From contig BROE01000024.1 in the NCBI GenBank assembly GCA_036571765.1, forward strand, positions 7,830,048 through 7,894,047: 64,000 bases of DNA, written 5' to 3'. The notes beneath the pieces are model-generated. The model was not told where the DNA came from. It ran no database searches and was given only the letters and a program-made list of their open reading frames with translations. How positions within the stretch are numbered: position 1 is the first letter of the stretch; each line of letters starts with the position of its first letter. The position numbers and the translations under genes were made by a program. The DNA is from Plecoglossus altivelis. Its lineage: Eukaryota > Chordata > Actinopteri > Osmeriformes > Plecoglossidae. This document shows positions 1-56,376 of the stretch, in pieces.

Positions 1-705
1 TAAGGCAAGACTAAGGTGCGCCCCAAGGAGACTTCAATATCGGAGGACCAAACATCTAAAATGAATGAATCAGAATAAAAAAGCAAGCAATAAAATAGGA
101 ACAAAAACAAATAATAATACATCTGCAAATACAGCATAACCTAACTGGGTCACAGTAGGTCACCATCCCCACTTCGTATAGTCAATCCTAGCAGTAGTCT
201 GAAAGAACCAATTGTTCAAGTGGCAGCAAGCAAAAAATATATATAAATAAAAATAAAAACATCTAAAATCAATTTTCAAAAGGCTAATCACAGAAAGCAC
301 AGCTCAGCACAGAAAATAATTCTGTTCTGTCATGCTTTACCAAACACAGGCTTTAAAATATGCATATTTGAGAATAGTCATGCATATCCGAGCATAAACG
401 ACCACGTCTATGCATAGATACACACACACACATATACATACTGTATATATTCAATCTATTTCTATATCATCAAAATACTGCTGTCGCTAGGATAGCAACA
501 GCTTTTACAAAGGAAGCATACATTAATGGGAGGCAGGGGTTTGGGGAGGGAGTGTAGCAGCACAGTGGGAGAACTGAACGGTTTTCAAGAACAGAGTGTG
601 AGTACTATGACTTAGTGCGTCTTTGTATGTGTGTGTGTGTGTGTATGTATAGTGTGTGTGTGTGTGTGTAGTGGGGTCATCAGGGGACTGGGAGGGGCTA
701 GTTTG
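1..705. other. 3' flank / probable 3' UTR of cacnb2
   Basis: AT-rich DNA with a short TG microsatellite (about 625-670). It directly follows the cacnb2 stop codon on the minus strand and is probably 3' UTR. No other gene seen. Confidence 0.5.
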
Positions 706-44208
<43,503 letters not shown>

Positions 44209-47088
44209 TTGACATCCGACTGTCTTGGAAATATATCACTACTACATTCAAGCGAACAGTGTCTGCCTCTGTTATTAAACATGTTATCAATCACTCCGGT
44301 ACATCCTTGGGAGTAAATTAATTTAGCGGTGGAAACGAAACAGTTGCTCGAGTCTCCGCGCTCTCTGACGTATAAAGTCTTGAAGTTCGAGTCAGCCTGT
44401 AACCGGGAAGACTAAAGAAGGAGGAGCAGTTTGCGGGGGGAAATGGTCCATCGAAGCCCTCTTCTAACGCTTTAAACTAAAATTTCGCACCCCACCGTGC
44501 TGTAGACAGCAACAGTTCTCTTGTGTGTCTGTCCTCACACCCACACGGTGCTTCCGAGAGCCCTATATGTTCCACGTGCTCTGTGAACTGTGTTAAAGCT
44601 GCCTCAGGTAGGTAACCTCGCGCTTAGTCTGCAAAATACTCAGGTAAAAAGCATTGGCAAGAAAATAACCTCTATGCCTTGCAAAAGATGACTTTGCAGA
44701 GGTTATTTCGGTCGTTAATGGATGAAGGGCTGAGAATAATGGCTCAGAAAGGGATGTTGAAAAACGAAAGAAAATCCGTTTTATGTTTCCAAAACAAGCA
44801 TCTCACACTTAACTAAAATACACATGGAAACAACACATACAAACATTTACCGCGCACACACACTGGTTTACAGGACATTGATTTTAAATCTTGGCGTTTT
44901 TGTCATGGTTTGTATTCATTTTTTACATCACTCACAGTGCGTGACTGATTTATTAGTCAACTGCAAGCCTTTATTACCTAAGCTGGCTTTTTCTGTAAAC
45001 TGTTTATGTTTTTGTCTAGACAGTGGAAATGTTCCTTCAAACCCCCAGTGGTTTCTCAAACTGTCTCAACTATAACTACATTTTATCTCTTAAGATGTAT
45101 TAGTGTGCCAACGACTACATGTATTCTACAATAAACATTCAATAATAAACAAAATAAACTGCTTTATTGATGTCATCCTCATGAATGTGTGCTTCAAGAA
45201 TGTGAGTTTTACCAACATTTCACAATTCACTTGAGACCTCATTGTTGTGACTTTTAGCCTGGGTAATCATCAGTTACCAGTATGTATGTTTTGGTACTGC
45301 AAGTGAAATAATTCCCACAGTTTTTGAAAGATTCATTGCCCTCTAGTGGTTGTCTTTGCTTGTGAAACTGAATTTTCAACATGATTCAAATTCATCATGG
45401 TTAATTTTAAGAGAAGTTTCAAACATTCCTCATTTTTCCCTTTCCAACTGTGTATTTTAAAATTGGTAAAACTATTGTTGGGACCAAAATGTCCATCTCA
45501 GTCAGTTATTTCTATGTGTGTGCATGTGCATGTCTACGTCTCAATTGTCAAACTGAAGTAAATATTTTAAAGGTCAAAATGTTCAATTGTACATTAATTA
45601 ACTGTATTCTTTGTCATTGTATTTTTATGAGGAATAGAGTGGATCCAGTTCACAGCAGAATTGCATTTTGAAATAAAAAAGGATAGGAATGGACTGCATA
45701 GCTAGCATTTCCCATTGTGTCGGTTTTAGCCTTTTCCCGTCTGATCCCTATTCTGCTCATGACTTTTAACCTTTTCCTCTTCTTTGGAAGTTCTGTGCCA
45801 AGGGAATGATGATGAATGCGGATACACCATGAGTTCACGGCACGTAGTTAAGATTAAAAGCCTTTCCTTCCTGTCCAATAACGCCTGTCAACATACAAGC
45901 CAGATGAGGAGTATTTTTACAGCAACATTTTAGCATGCACACACATGCACAGAAACACAAGTCATGAAACTCAAACTTTTCCTGGATATTCCAAAGGGGT
46001 TTACTATCCCATAATTGGCAAGAATAATGCCACAAACGTCCTTCTATTGTTAAAAATGAACTTAGTGGGAAGTAATAAAGACTGTCAGCTGGTTTCTCCT
46101 TACTTTGATTCATGCTGATGGAGAAAGTGGAACGAAAGTGGTACTTTAGAAGGGTACAGGTGACATTTTCAAAATCAATTCAATAAATCAACATCTGTTC
46201 TATCATATTCCTAGATCATTCATTAATTATCATTAATTCATGCATTGGTTCCTTCAAGTGAAAATACGAACCACTTTCGTTCATATGGTGTTGTTTGTGT
46301 GGTCTTTGAACTTGTGAAATGACTTGTTTTTCTTGGTGCTGTTGCGCAGCCAAAAGGGCCATTCTGCTGCACTCATCATATATTTCTCTCCCTTTCTCAT
46401 AAGAGAAAGAGAGAAAAGTGACCAAGTGATCCAGAGAGAGAGAGATGGACAGAGCCAAAAAAGTGAGGAAAGCGAAAGAGCCAGAAAGAGCAGTGTGTGG
46501 GCGCTCTGTAGGCACTAGCGTGTGTGTGTGTGTGTGTGTGTGGGGGGGGGGACAAGCAGCATTAGTCAGCAGCACATTGGATGAGGGGAACAGGGCACTT
46601 AGGTGGGTGGACCTGCCTCCATGTTGGCTCCAAAAGGAAGAATAAAACAGAGGCTTAGTGGCTTGGTTTTAAAAAGGAAATGGATTTCAGTTCAATTGAT
46701 TGTCGGTGGCAGCATACATTGTCCATTAATAGGATATAATGCACTAAGGATGTACCTATTTTTAACATGTGTAAAATCGTGCAACAAAGGTGCAACAAAA
46801 TACTTTTCAGGAGTCATATATGATATCTCTTAATACACATACAAAAATAAATCATCCTCGCATGGAGAAAAGAAACTAAAGATCTAAGCTTACACATCAC
46901 ATTCTGAATAAAACAGAAGTTGGAGTGTCATCACCTTCAAGATGTTTTTGACATAAGATGTGTACTTTAAGTATGACCTAATCAAGTAATCCAAATAAAG
47001 AATGTCAACATTGTAAAAAAGCTTGACCCTAAGTACCATCAATTTAAAATCGTATGTGCATGTGAGAAAAGAGCAAAGGATTGAGTCC
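44209..47088. other. intergenic spacer between slc39a12 and cacnb2, with the cacnb2 distal promoter side
   Basis: About 2.9 kb. The first 400 bases upstream of the cacnb2 start (44209-44620) are moderately CpG-rich and probably hold the 5' UTR and promoter; no TATA box could be assigned. The rest is AT-rich with a TG run ending in a G stretch at about 46520-46551. No gene seen. Confidence 0.55.
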
Positions 47089-47599
47089 TTAGAACTTAAG
47101 TTCATGTTCAAACAGAGCCAGGAGCAGCAGACAAGCCCATCCCATGAGGAGACCAAGGTTCTGCAGGAGGAACATGACACAAGGCCTGCTGGTCTTCACA
47201 CGGTTCATCTCCGGAAGCTGGGAGAGACAATAAGAGAGAGCGAGATAAGGTATGTGATAAGAGAAAAAGACAGGAGGAGATATAGATTAGAGACAGGGAG
47301 GGATAAAGATGTGGATTGAGACATAAGGAAATAGAAAGAGAGAGACATGAATTGGAGATGAGATGTTCAGAATTTGATGAGATTTTGTTGTTCTCTGGCC
47401 ATCAGTCTCACCATCTCAACAAGGGACAGATAGAGGAAGATTCCAGCAGTGACCGTGAAGATCCACTGTTGGACCTCGGTCTCCGTGGAGACGAACAACC
47501 CGATGTAGAGCCCAACAAAGGCTGTCAGTGCACTGAAGAGATTCATCAACACGGCGTTCCGCACAGAGAGACCGGAGCTAAGCAGCACCGCAAAGTCAC
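47089..47599 (-). CDS. slc39a12: slc39a12 exons 11-12: membrane segments 6-8 and C-terminus
   Basis: Exon 11 runs from (G)DFAVLLSSGLSVRNAV through segment 6 to segment 7, ending LYLSLVEM. Exon 12 (LPEMNRVK onward) carries segment 8 and the stop codon TAA at 47091-47089. The LPEM motif and short cytosol-free tail fit ZIP family topology. Confidence 0.95.
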
Positions 47600-50500
47600 C
47601 TTGAAGCAGAAATGGGTCATTTTGGTTAGTTCGGGATAAGTGTGTGTACCGTTTTCATCTTGCAAGTTTAAAGAAATGTTGTAGAAGTAGTTTTTTTCAA
47701 TTGTATTTCGTAACTCAGAATATCATAACAGAAAAGTTCCCTGGAAGGTCTGTGGGTCTGTAATTTTGTACCCATTTCATGTGGTATTTCATGGCACAGT
47801 ATGGCCACGGTGGTCGCCATGCCTGTCTCAGCAGATGAGGAGAAAGCTGCACCCACCACCAGACCGTCAGCAAAGTTATGGAGGCTGTCTCCAACGATTA
47901 CCATCAGAGCCAGCAGTGGAACCCCCTGTCCTGCAAACACAAAGACCGACTGTCTGGCGGCTCTTGTCTTGTCTCAGATGTCCCTCCCATTGACTGTGAT
48001 AATCACTCCCCAAGCTACTAATTACACTCCACACTACTGAACAGGACAGACATCAGTGAATGGCTGAGAGAGTGGGTGCTGTGTGTGAATATGTGTGTGT
48101 GTGCATGTCTGTGGTGTGTGCGCAAAATACTTACTTTGCATAGGTGTACTTGTGCCTGGCTCATTAGAAGTTATCTCTGTACACTCCAAGTCATCCACAG
48201 TTTCCTGTAGGATTGATAGACACAGAAACCGCCTGTGTTTGTGCTTTACATTCAATTTCATACAGTGAACACGTATCTATGGTCTCCTTTCAATTTGCTT
48301 ATGGTATGTTCTGTAAAGTATGCACTTCTTCGCTGTACAGAAATGGACTGAAATGGGTCGATCTAGGCGCATGCATAAGGTCTGTTATCCTCAGAAGGCC
48401 TGGATGATTCAGCACTGGCATCAAGCTTTCCTACCTACACCATGCCATGATCCTCTTCCACTACCGCCTACAGTGGTGTGCTCTCTCCTGGTTGCGAAAC
48501 TACTGGAACATGTCTACAGAGTTTAGAGAGTTGAAGTAACTTCAAACCTACTAAAACCTTAGCTTTTTATGCTCAGCCCCTATATATTTCCACCCAGTAT
48601 GTACTGTTTCTGTACTGCCCTATCACAACTCTCAGGTGGGCCCTGTTTCACAATTTCCAAAATGGAGGATGGAAATGAAGGTATAGTACTGGTTCTGTTG
48701 GCCCAGGTCAAAGTGGCAGATTAGCCGTCTTGTCTCATTTCAAACCCTGTGATCCTTGAACAGGAACACAGCTCTTCCAAGACAGCTGCCTGTTTTCCTG
48801 AAAGCCGTCATCAGCATTACTGTTTCCACTCTAAAACAGCTCCTGTCTAAATAAGATAATCTCTGGGATGCTTCCATTTGATCTGAGGCCCCTGCCTGTG
48901 CCCACTATATAATTAATATACTGTGGCTTCTGTCCTCAGTCATTGTTTGTTTATTGAAGCACTGCCTGCTTACTTGTTGGATTGGAGCAGGGCTACTTGT
49001 ACGAGTGCTGGGAAGAGACAAACAGAACGAACAGAGACTCACCAGCTGCATGGTGGAGATAGACTTGCCCCTCTGTGACTGTCCATTACAGTTTAGCTCC
49101 AGGGGGAGGTCGTGGGAATGGCCCATACCCTGGTGGCCCTACAGGGGCAGAAGAGGCCCGTTGAACCCAGTCACACAGGACAGCTACAAAGTACTAGTTT
49201 TGAAACATCTATGTCGCCATGACTCTTTCATGTAGAATCTTGAAAAATGAATTGCAGTCACTAAACAATAGAACTACAAGTGCCTTCACATCTGTGGTCT
49301 GCTAATCTGGCTTTAGTTTCCAGGCTTGATGGATGGTTGCATGCACAGTCAGTTGGTTCCATTCCAAGTTCACAAGGAAGCTCAGTTTAATTACACATGT
49401 GACATAGTGACTCACTTTCTGTTGACAAACAGTGACTCACTTTGTGCTGACAAATAGAGACTCACTGTCTGTTGACAAATAGTGACTGTTTTTTGATGAG
49501 TAACTTTGGAATGGAAAGTGATTCCTAATCAGGCAATCAAGCAACATTAAACTATATCTGTTGTTTTCAAGCAAACTTTGTCTATTGATCTGTCCTTTGA
49601 TTTGTTCGAATCACAAGAGAACAATCTTACATCGTTGTGAGAAGGCAACACTAGGGAGAAGACTCTTTCAATGAGAAAAAATCCATATATGCCAGCAATG
49701 ATCCCCAGAATTTTCCACAGGTATTCCTTGCCCTCTGTAAAGTGATGATCTTCATGGTGACTGTCGTCATGGAGGCCAAGGATCTCCAAAGGAGACAGGG
49801 AGAGAAAAAAGTGAAGACATTTAAGAATCGGCCTCAAGCAAACAACCTTTTGGTAACAAGAGAAGGCAAGAACCTTGATTTTAGCAGTCTTAGTAAATTG
49901 TTCTACATTGAACTATGAAGTGTTCTGACACTTAAATGTGTGTTCTCCCACTGGGGAGGCCAGAGAACCCTCAACAGATCTCAGGAACAGAAACCAGATT
50001 TGAGAGAGTTTGTAATCCAATGGACAGTGCATCTACCCTTGATGGTAGCTTGCCCTCTACCTGTGGTATGAGGTGCAGCAGAGCATCTCCTGAGAGAGTG
50101 CCCACTGCCAGGCCTACGAAGAGCTGCAGGATGAGGGCGTAGGTCTCCTGGCAGGAGTTGAAGAAGATCAGGCAGATGCCCAGCATGGAGCCCACCGTGA
50201 TGAGCAACACCGCGGCAGTGCTGTAGCCATACTCTACACAGAGACACAGAAAGAGTGAGATGTTCATCCCAATCCTCAGAATAGTGACTGAAGTGACTTA
50301 GTTGTTCCAACAGTGGCCTGTGGTGAGTCCTGGGTAGAGCCTTACTCTCCATGGCACTGGGTGGTGATCCTCGTGCATTCTGCTTTGTGGGATCACAAGC
50401 ATTGCCTAGCAATTGCTGGATTATGGCAGGACACAGTTGTATGAAGTGATCTCTTGATATGGGTAAACGTGGATTCAGAGCAAAGATATCCACCAGTTCA

Positions 50501-53210
50501 TTGGCTGAGAAGCACACCTGGTGATGAGAACACCAACATATGTATACATATAAATTAATCCAGAATCTTTCAACTCCTGCCACATTTTGAGACATCAATT
50601 ATTTGTCAAACTGTACGGTTCTATCTACAGTATATCTAAACTGGTCAGTCTCTGTGGTCTTTAGAAAATAAATAGCTTCATCCTATGAATACTTGATAAC
50701 GTAACTTTGATCTCCAACATGGACGAAACAGGCTAAACAGGAGAAGAGACAGCTGAGTTTAATTCAATGCTACTAGACTGTCTAAATAAGGATTCAGTCT
50801 CACATCAGCCCAGTCTGTGCTGATGCCCAGAGATTCATGGGCACAACCATCCAATTGATGCCTTGAAACTCTCTGGGCTGGGCCTGTGATGCTCCGCTTG
50901 GCCCTGCTGTGAGAGTGAGAGGCTCCTCTTCCTCCAACACCCAGCTGATGCAGCAATTCTTCCAGATCTGAGGAGAGTGACATCATCACTGTGGGACGCT
51001 GACAACATGAAGCAGTGACTCTGTCTTAGATTCCTGTGGAGGCGATTGTGGAGGTGCTGTATTATTGACAAACACAGATGGTGGAGGCAGTCTTTGAAAT
51101 GTCATGCTATGCACCCATTTGATTACATGTAAGTACTATAAAATTGCAAAATTCTCAATTCAAATTTCAAAACATCCCACCAATTTTTGACTGCCTAAAA
51201 TTGTCATGAGAATATTGTTCATGAACAAACCTATGATCTGCAGGTTGCTGGTGCGGTTGAGGGACTGGAAGATGTACTCGGTGAAGAAGGCAGGGGAAGG
51301 GAGGTTCCTCTTGCTGAAGCAGTGGCCCTGCAGGGTATGACTGATGATGGCTGCGGCAAGGCGGGGTACAGCTGACAGGTCGGCACCCCTGCTGTCTGTC
51401 ACCCCCACCTCATCCATCAGATTGGTGGCGTCTACACACTGTGGGTTCACAAAGTTCACAGCCAACAACCACGTTCAGCTTTCCCCAGCTGTCAACCCCT
51501 TGATGAAACACTTCCAGTATTGCCTGTGGTTTCATCTTGAATATTTGTGTCACAAATATGTCATTTCACAAAGTCTGACAAAATAGATATGTTTCCACAT
51601 GTTTCCGAAGACCATTTTATACCTGTGAGTGAGAGGAGGCGGTTGTCTGCAGGGCATGACCTTGATAGTGCTGGTTAATGAGCTGAAGAACACTTTCTGT
51701 CTCGTTAGAGGAGAGAAAGTGCCTGTCCTCGGTTGGATGTAGGTTGGTGAGGGCCTGCAGGTAGTCCTCGTAAGAGAGTGATGAAGAGAACGAAGAGGAG
51801 GATGCAGTGTTGGGACTGCAGAGGTCCTGCAGGTTGATGATATAGTAAAGCGATGCGGTGGAGACTCTGAGGTAGTCCTCCTCAGCAAGGTATGCCTTCC
51901 CATCATCCACCAGGACAGAAAGGACCGTATCAGGAGAGAGGCACTGTAACCATATCGATGGAAGACAACTGCATTAAGTGGGGAAGACTGGGAAATGTGT
52001 GCTGTTAGATGCTCAGCAAATAATTGCTTTATTAGAAACAAAATGAGTAAGTCACTCAGATAACCCCCCTTGCTGACCAAATACAACTGCAATCATTAGT
52101 ATTCATGTGGTTACATAATATTATTATTGGAAACATTTATTAGAAAACCGTGATTCTGAAACGTACAGTAATTTTAGTCAGCCATGTTACAGTATGTGAC
52201 TGTTAGCTGGTTTGTTTTTGTTCCAATCTTGTCTTATAATGGGTCTGTTGTTTCTGAATGTATGGCATTCAAGAGCTCCTTGTCAAATGAAGGCTTTTGT
52301 GTTGAGCTGATCACAGCCCCGGCTGAACCCACACATAAACACACAAGAACTCAGAAGACCAAAGGAGTGGGTGAAGCACTAACCTTTCCAAATATTTTCA
52401 ATGAACTGTTGAAAGTTGAACAATGAAGTAAAAAAAAAAAATGGGAGGGATTTTCTATTGAACTAAATTGTTTTTCCTGTTTTCTAAATCCACTTTGCTC
52501 AAGGGGAACTGAAACACACACAAACACACAATCACTACCCCACCTGCACAAACAAATGAAACCAATGGCCTCAAAGATTTCTCTCTATATAATGAGTTCA
52601 GTCAAACTGAGGGACGTTGAAAACCACTCAGCATGAATGCCTCCAGAGGTCAGGTCATAGAGCTTCCACACACACTCACATTCCAGCCATAACAAGCAGG
52701 ATGACCAGAATGACCTGGCAGCATTATTACACATGACAAATACTGTAGAGACTTTAGGGCCGTTGGCATGGAAACCATGAGTTAGCGCCATGCTAATTCA
52801 TTGCAAAAATATTGACAGCATGACAGAAGTGTCAAACAATGGTCAACATCTCTCGATGCCTACCTATATTCCCTCTATTATTAGAAAGTTTGTGGAGAGA
52901 ACTCTAGCGATCATTAGAGAGAACCAGTGTGAGAGTGGAGTCTTACCTTCTCACAAAGCTCCTGGGAGCCACTAATCCGTTCTGGACAGCGCAGCGTCTG
53001 AAGGAGAGTGGAGAGCAGGACACCTGTCTGGTTCCTGTGGAGCTGAGGTTGGCTTCCTGGCCCAGGGGGTAGAGATAAGACCCTGAGACTGTCCTGCAGG
53101 TAGCCCCGCTCCTGGCCCAAGCCCTGGGTCTGCACCCCCATATGTCTCCCTGTCCCCAGCACTGTCAGGTGCAGCAGCAGTGTGGAGAAAGCATGGCCCC
53201 CGAGCCACAT
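47089..53210 (-). CDS. slc39a12: slc39a12: zinc transporter ZIP12 (complete coding sequence, 12 exons)
   Basis: ZIP-family (LIV-1 subgroup) transporter moving zinc into the cytosol across the plasma membrane; in vertebrates it is mainly a brain gene. Exons, minus strand in order: 53210-52947, 51943-51623, 51438-51231, 50967-50804, 50517-50346, 50233-50061, 49783-49631, 49138-49043, 48204-48135, 47930-47772, 47599-47412, 47217-47089. All junctions have GT/AG sites, phases agree, and the sum is 2097 nt, or 698 residues plus stop (human ZIP12 is about 691). The protein opens with a signal peptide (MWLGGHAFSTLLLHLTVLG), has a long ectodomain and eight membrane segments, and ends FEHELKF. ZIP12 is chosen over ZIP4 because of MEKYGYST, HSHD in the loop, GDSLHNFADG and the position between mrc1 and cacnb2. 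Confidence 0.96.
47772..48204 (-). CDS. slc39a12: slc39a12 exons 9-10: loop end and transport-site segments 4-5
   Basis: Residues about 518-594. Exon 9 is an acidic loop. Exon 10 carries HNFADG (His558, Asp562) in segment 4 and HEIPHE (587-592) in segment 5; these are the intramembrane metal-binding motifs of LIV-1 ZIP transporters and are intact, so the transporter should be functional. Confidence 0.95.
49043..50233 (-). CDS. slc39a12: slc39a12 exons 6-8: membrane segments 1-3 and His-containing cytoplasmic loop
   Basis: Residues about 378-517. Exon 6 holds segments 1 (STAAVLLITVGSMLGICLI) and 2 (LILQLFVGLAVGTLSGDALL); exon 7 has a His-rich turn (HDDSHHEDHH) and segment 3 (LGIIAGIYGFFLIERVF). 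Exon 8 encodes the start of the large loop with GMGHSHD, a short version of the His-rich zinc-sensing loop of this family. Confidence 0.94.
49406..49488. repeat. 25-bp tandem repeat in a slc39a12 intron
   Basis: Three 25-base copies of AGTGACTCACTTTCTGTTGA-CAAAC with a few substitutions, plus a partial fourth. Located in the intron between exons 7 and 8. Confidence 0.85.
50346..53210 (-). CDS. slc39a12: slc39a12 exons 1-5: signal peptide and extracellular N-terminal domain
   Basis: Residues 1 to about 377. The start ATG at 53210 was chosen because it opens a hydrophobic signal peptide; the open frame continues upstream only to the acceptor at 53262, so an upstream 5' UTR exon is likely. The ectodomain contains the conserved segments YLRVSTASLYYIINLQDLC, LPSPAFFTEYIFQSLNRTSN, DLEELLHQLGVG and CFSANELVDIF, aligning through to human ZIP12. 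Paired cysteines and N-glycosylation sites (RNQTG, SNETE, LNRTS) are visible. Confidence 0.93.
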
Positions 53211-53558
53211 GTTGCCACCTGGACCCCCAAAGTCCCTCACCCTCGGTAGATTGTCTGAGGGCTAGAGAAACCAGCAAAGAGGGAAAGAGAGGGAAAAGAT
53301 AGCGAAGAAGGAAATACTGAAAGTGAGGCGTAAGGAAAGGAAAGGAAACAGTTTGAGGTAGTGGAGGACTAACAAGGGAAAGTAGGAGAGAGAAGGGATA
53401 GTTGTTGGGCAGGGAGGCAGGAAAGAAAGAGAGAATGTTCTCTGGCTGAGGGAGGCGTTAATAATGGGTTCGCCTAGGAGGGCTCTGCAGGCACCCTTTA
53501 CCCGAATTAGACCCCATAACACTTGGATGGCCGGCCTGGAGAAAGAAAGAGAGAGAGA

Positions 53559-53622
53559 GTGAGTGAGTGAGTGAGTGAGTGAGTGAGTGAGTGAGTGAGT
53601 GAGTGAGTGAGTGAGTGAGTGA
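53559..53622. repeat. GTGA tetranucleotide microsatellite at a gap edge
   Basis: Sixteen perfect GTGA units running straight into the run of N. The true array is probably longer and caused the assembly to break. Confidence 0.95.
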
Positions 53623-54297
53623 NNNNNNNNNNNNNNNNNNNNNNNNNNNNNNNNNNNNNNNNNNNNNNNNNNNNNNNNNNNNNNNNNNNNNNNNNNNNNN
53701 NNNNNNNNNNNNNNNNNNNNNNNNNNNNNNNNNNNNNNNNNNNNNNNNNNNNNNNNNNNNNNNNNNNNNNNNNNNNNNNNNNNNNNNNNNNNNNNNNNNN
53801 NNNNNNNNNNNNNNNNNNNNNNNNNNNNNNNNNNNNNNNNNNNNNNNNNNNNNNNNNNNNNNNNNNNNNNNNNNNNNNNNNNNNNNNNNNNNNNNNNNNN
53901 NNNNNNNNNNNNNNNNNNNNNNNNNNNNNNNNNNNNNNNNNNNNNNNNNNNNNNNNNNNNNNNNNNNNNNNNNNNNNNNNNNNNNNNNNNNNNNNNNNNN
54001 NNNNNNNNNNNNNNNNNNNNNNNNNNNNNNNNNNNNNNNNNNNNNNNNNNNNNNNNNNNNNNNNNNNNNNNNNNNNNNNNNNNNNNNNNNNNNNNNNNNN
54101 NNNNNNNNNNNNNNNNNNNNNNNNNNNNNNNNNNNNNNNNNNNNNNNNNNNNNNNNNNNNNNNNNNNNNNNNNNNNNNNNNNNNNNNNNNNNNNNNNNNN
54201 NNNNNNNNNNNNNNNNNNNNNNNNNNNNNNNNNNNNNNNNNNNNNNNNNNNNNNNNNNNNNNNNNNNNNNNNNNNNNNNNNNNNNNNNNNNNNNNNN
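53623..54297. other. assembly gap (675 N)
   Basis: Unsequenced bases. Long open frames reported through it have no meaning. Confidence 1.
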
Positions 54298-56197
54298 TGG
54301 ATGAGGCAAAATCCGATGGGACGACCAAGTATCGCAAGTACTGCAAACTCCATGAAGCTGGTAGCACCGGCTCGAACAAAGTCCGAGCTAGCGAGAGTAG
54401 ATGAGCTTCAAAGAGAGACTCAAAGAGGCGGAGAGGAAGCCGGAGGGAGTTACTTGAAACAGAGTGGTCTGGACGACGCGAGGAGGAGAAACAGCTAGAG
54501 GACGGAGTTTTGATTCAAAAAGGAGTAATTATCTTACAGGGTTCAAGCTTACAGTTTGTTGACAGTGAGACAAGTACAAAATGCCCCACCACAGAAACTT
54601 AAAGAATTAAGCAATACAAAATTGTTTTCCTGCCAGGGAAAAGCTGCTATGTGTGAACTGTAAGCTCTAGCTCAGACTGAATCAGTGTATATAAAGTCTT
54701 TGCCTCAGAACTGAGTTTTTTTCTCTTTGTCAAGCAAAGAAAGTGAGCAATCCGTTGATGAGAGACATTGGCAAAGCCATTTCCAAGGGACAAACAGTAC
54801 AGCATAGTATATAACAAAATCACAGTGAGCACTTTACATCAACACAAGATATGTAGAAAAAGAAAAGAATGTTGAAATGTCAGTTCTGTCCTTTGTAGAT
54901 ACAAATCAGACATCCATGTTGCTGTAAAACAGATTTTAATTCTAAACATCGAGAGCTCAAATGGTTAGAAAACGACAGAAAATAAACCATCTCGCTCAGT
55001 GTAAACATGAGAGAGATGTAGAAGTCAGTAGTGTGTTGAGTAAGAGCCCCTGAGCTGTTCAGGCACCACACTGTGGAAGGTCCCTGATCCCACAGATACA
55101 CTGTGTGATCCCTGAGTCACCACGGATCAAACGCACAAGTGTACAAGCGTACAGACGCCAACATTGCATCTCTCAGCTCTGCAGCCGGGATCCGTACATC
55201 CTCCCACATTATATGCAAACCAGAGGAACATACACTTCAGCAGCAAAAAAAGAAGATTTAAATAAGTAAAAGATTCATTCTGAAAATAGAACTAAAGAGA
55301 ACCTGCTGGTTAAGACCTACCGTTTGTTCCTCTTCACCTTTTAGTAGCTCAACGGAGCTGTTTATCTCTTCAGGTGGTTCCAGAGAGAGAGGAGAATTCC
55401 AGAGCATTGGTAAAACCCTCTTATGAGAAGTAGGAATTGTGTAAGCTCCCAAGGATTAGCCACAGCCTTATAGGGCTCTTGTTACCATGGAGAAACCTGC
55501 CTCTTTGTGACAGTGAGGACACTGGGAACACTGACAGAGGGGTGGCTGGGACGCTAGCAGGAGAGTGGCAGTGGTGGAGGAGTCCTAAAAAATGATGGAT
55601 GCCATACAAATTTTTCATTGGTTGGACAGCCTAAAAGGTACATAGGGTATACCAGATGTTTCTGAGCTCTAATGGCACTTGGTGCTGGTCATGGGAACCT
55701 AAAACATGTCTCACCATGTCTCTGACTTCTGTGTCATAAAGGAATTAAATGCAAAATGCTTTTGCTCACAAATTTTATTGTTTTTGTATCATTGTAAGAC
55801 GTCTTAAACTTGATCTAAAATATCTGCAACATTCTAACCTGGCACAAATATTGTATTACCTTATTGAATAGTAAATTAGTTTCACATTACCGTATGCAAG
55901 CAACTAATGTGTAACTTTTCATAGATTATTAATACCTCATCTCAGAATGTCCTCAAATCTACACTCGAGCGAACAAGCATTCTCAGGACAGTCTTGACTG
56001 AATATTTACACAACAGAAAGAGAAGAGAGTGTGGAAAGATCTGTGAGGTGATTCTAGTGCCTTTGTTAAGGCCACATTTATCTCATCTTAGAACCAAGGT
56101 CAGTCTGTTTGATAGTGTTATAAGCACATTTATGAAATACATGTATATACTTATAAATGTACTTAGTAGTACATTTATAAGTTAGCTTTATGTCACA

Positions 56198-56203
56198 TTT
56201 ATT
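56198..56203 (-). terminator. possible mrc1 polyadenylation signal
   Basis: AATAAA on the minus strand about 175 bases past the mrc1 stop codon. A second AATAAA lies at 56343-56348, only 29 bases past the stop, so the site used is uncertain. Confidence 0.4.
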
Positions 56204-56376
56204 CATGTATGTCACACAAACAGTATATTGGAGGTCTGTATTACAGGAATCCATTTTATGTACACGTCACTTTCAAATCGGTGAGCTGCCTGTTCCTGAC
56301 TCTTAATCGTCATTACCTCCATTTTCCCTCAGTTCTTAAAGGTTTATTTGGTTGGAATGTGTTTCAAGGTCTGCAT

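Larger units (their letters stand above)
53211..56376. other. intergenic region between mrc1 and slc39a12, including slc39a12 5' side
   Basis: Contains the putative slc39a12 5' UTR up to the acceptor at 53262, a GTGA microsatellite, an assembly gap, and about 2 kb of AT-rich DNA (54298-56376) with the mrc1 3' UTR at its right end. Any upstream slc39a12 exon and its promoter may be inside the gap. No other gene recognised. Confidence 0.6.

Noticed and set aside
53262..54404. Open frames of 229-363 residues on both strands
   Set aside because: They read through the run of N and the GTGA microsatellite.
54647..54832. Hydrophobic minus-strand frame that might be a slc39a12 signal-peptide exon
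   Set aside because: The frame opens with GTG, has no usable donor, and the slc39a12 signal peptide is already found at 53210.
55258..55452. Minus-strand frame EEINSSVELLKGEEEQT ending at a GTAGGT donor
   Set aside because: No acceptor or start codon in a convincing place and no similarity to the ends of mrc1 or slc39a12.
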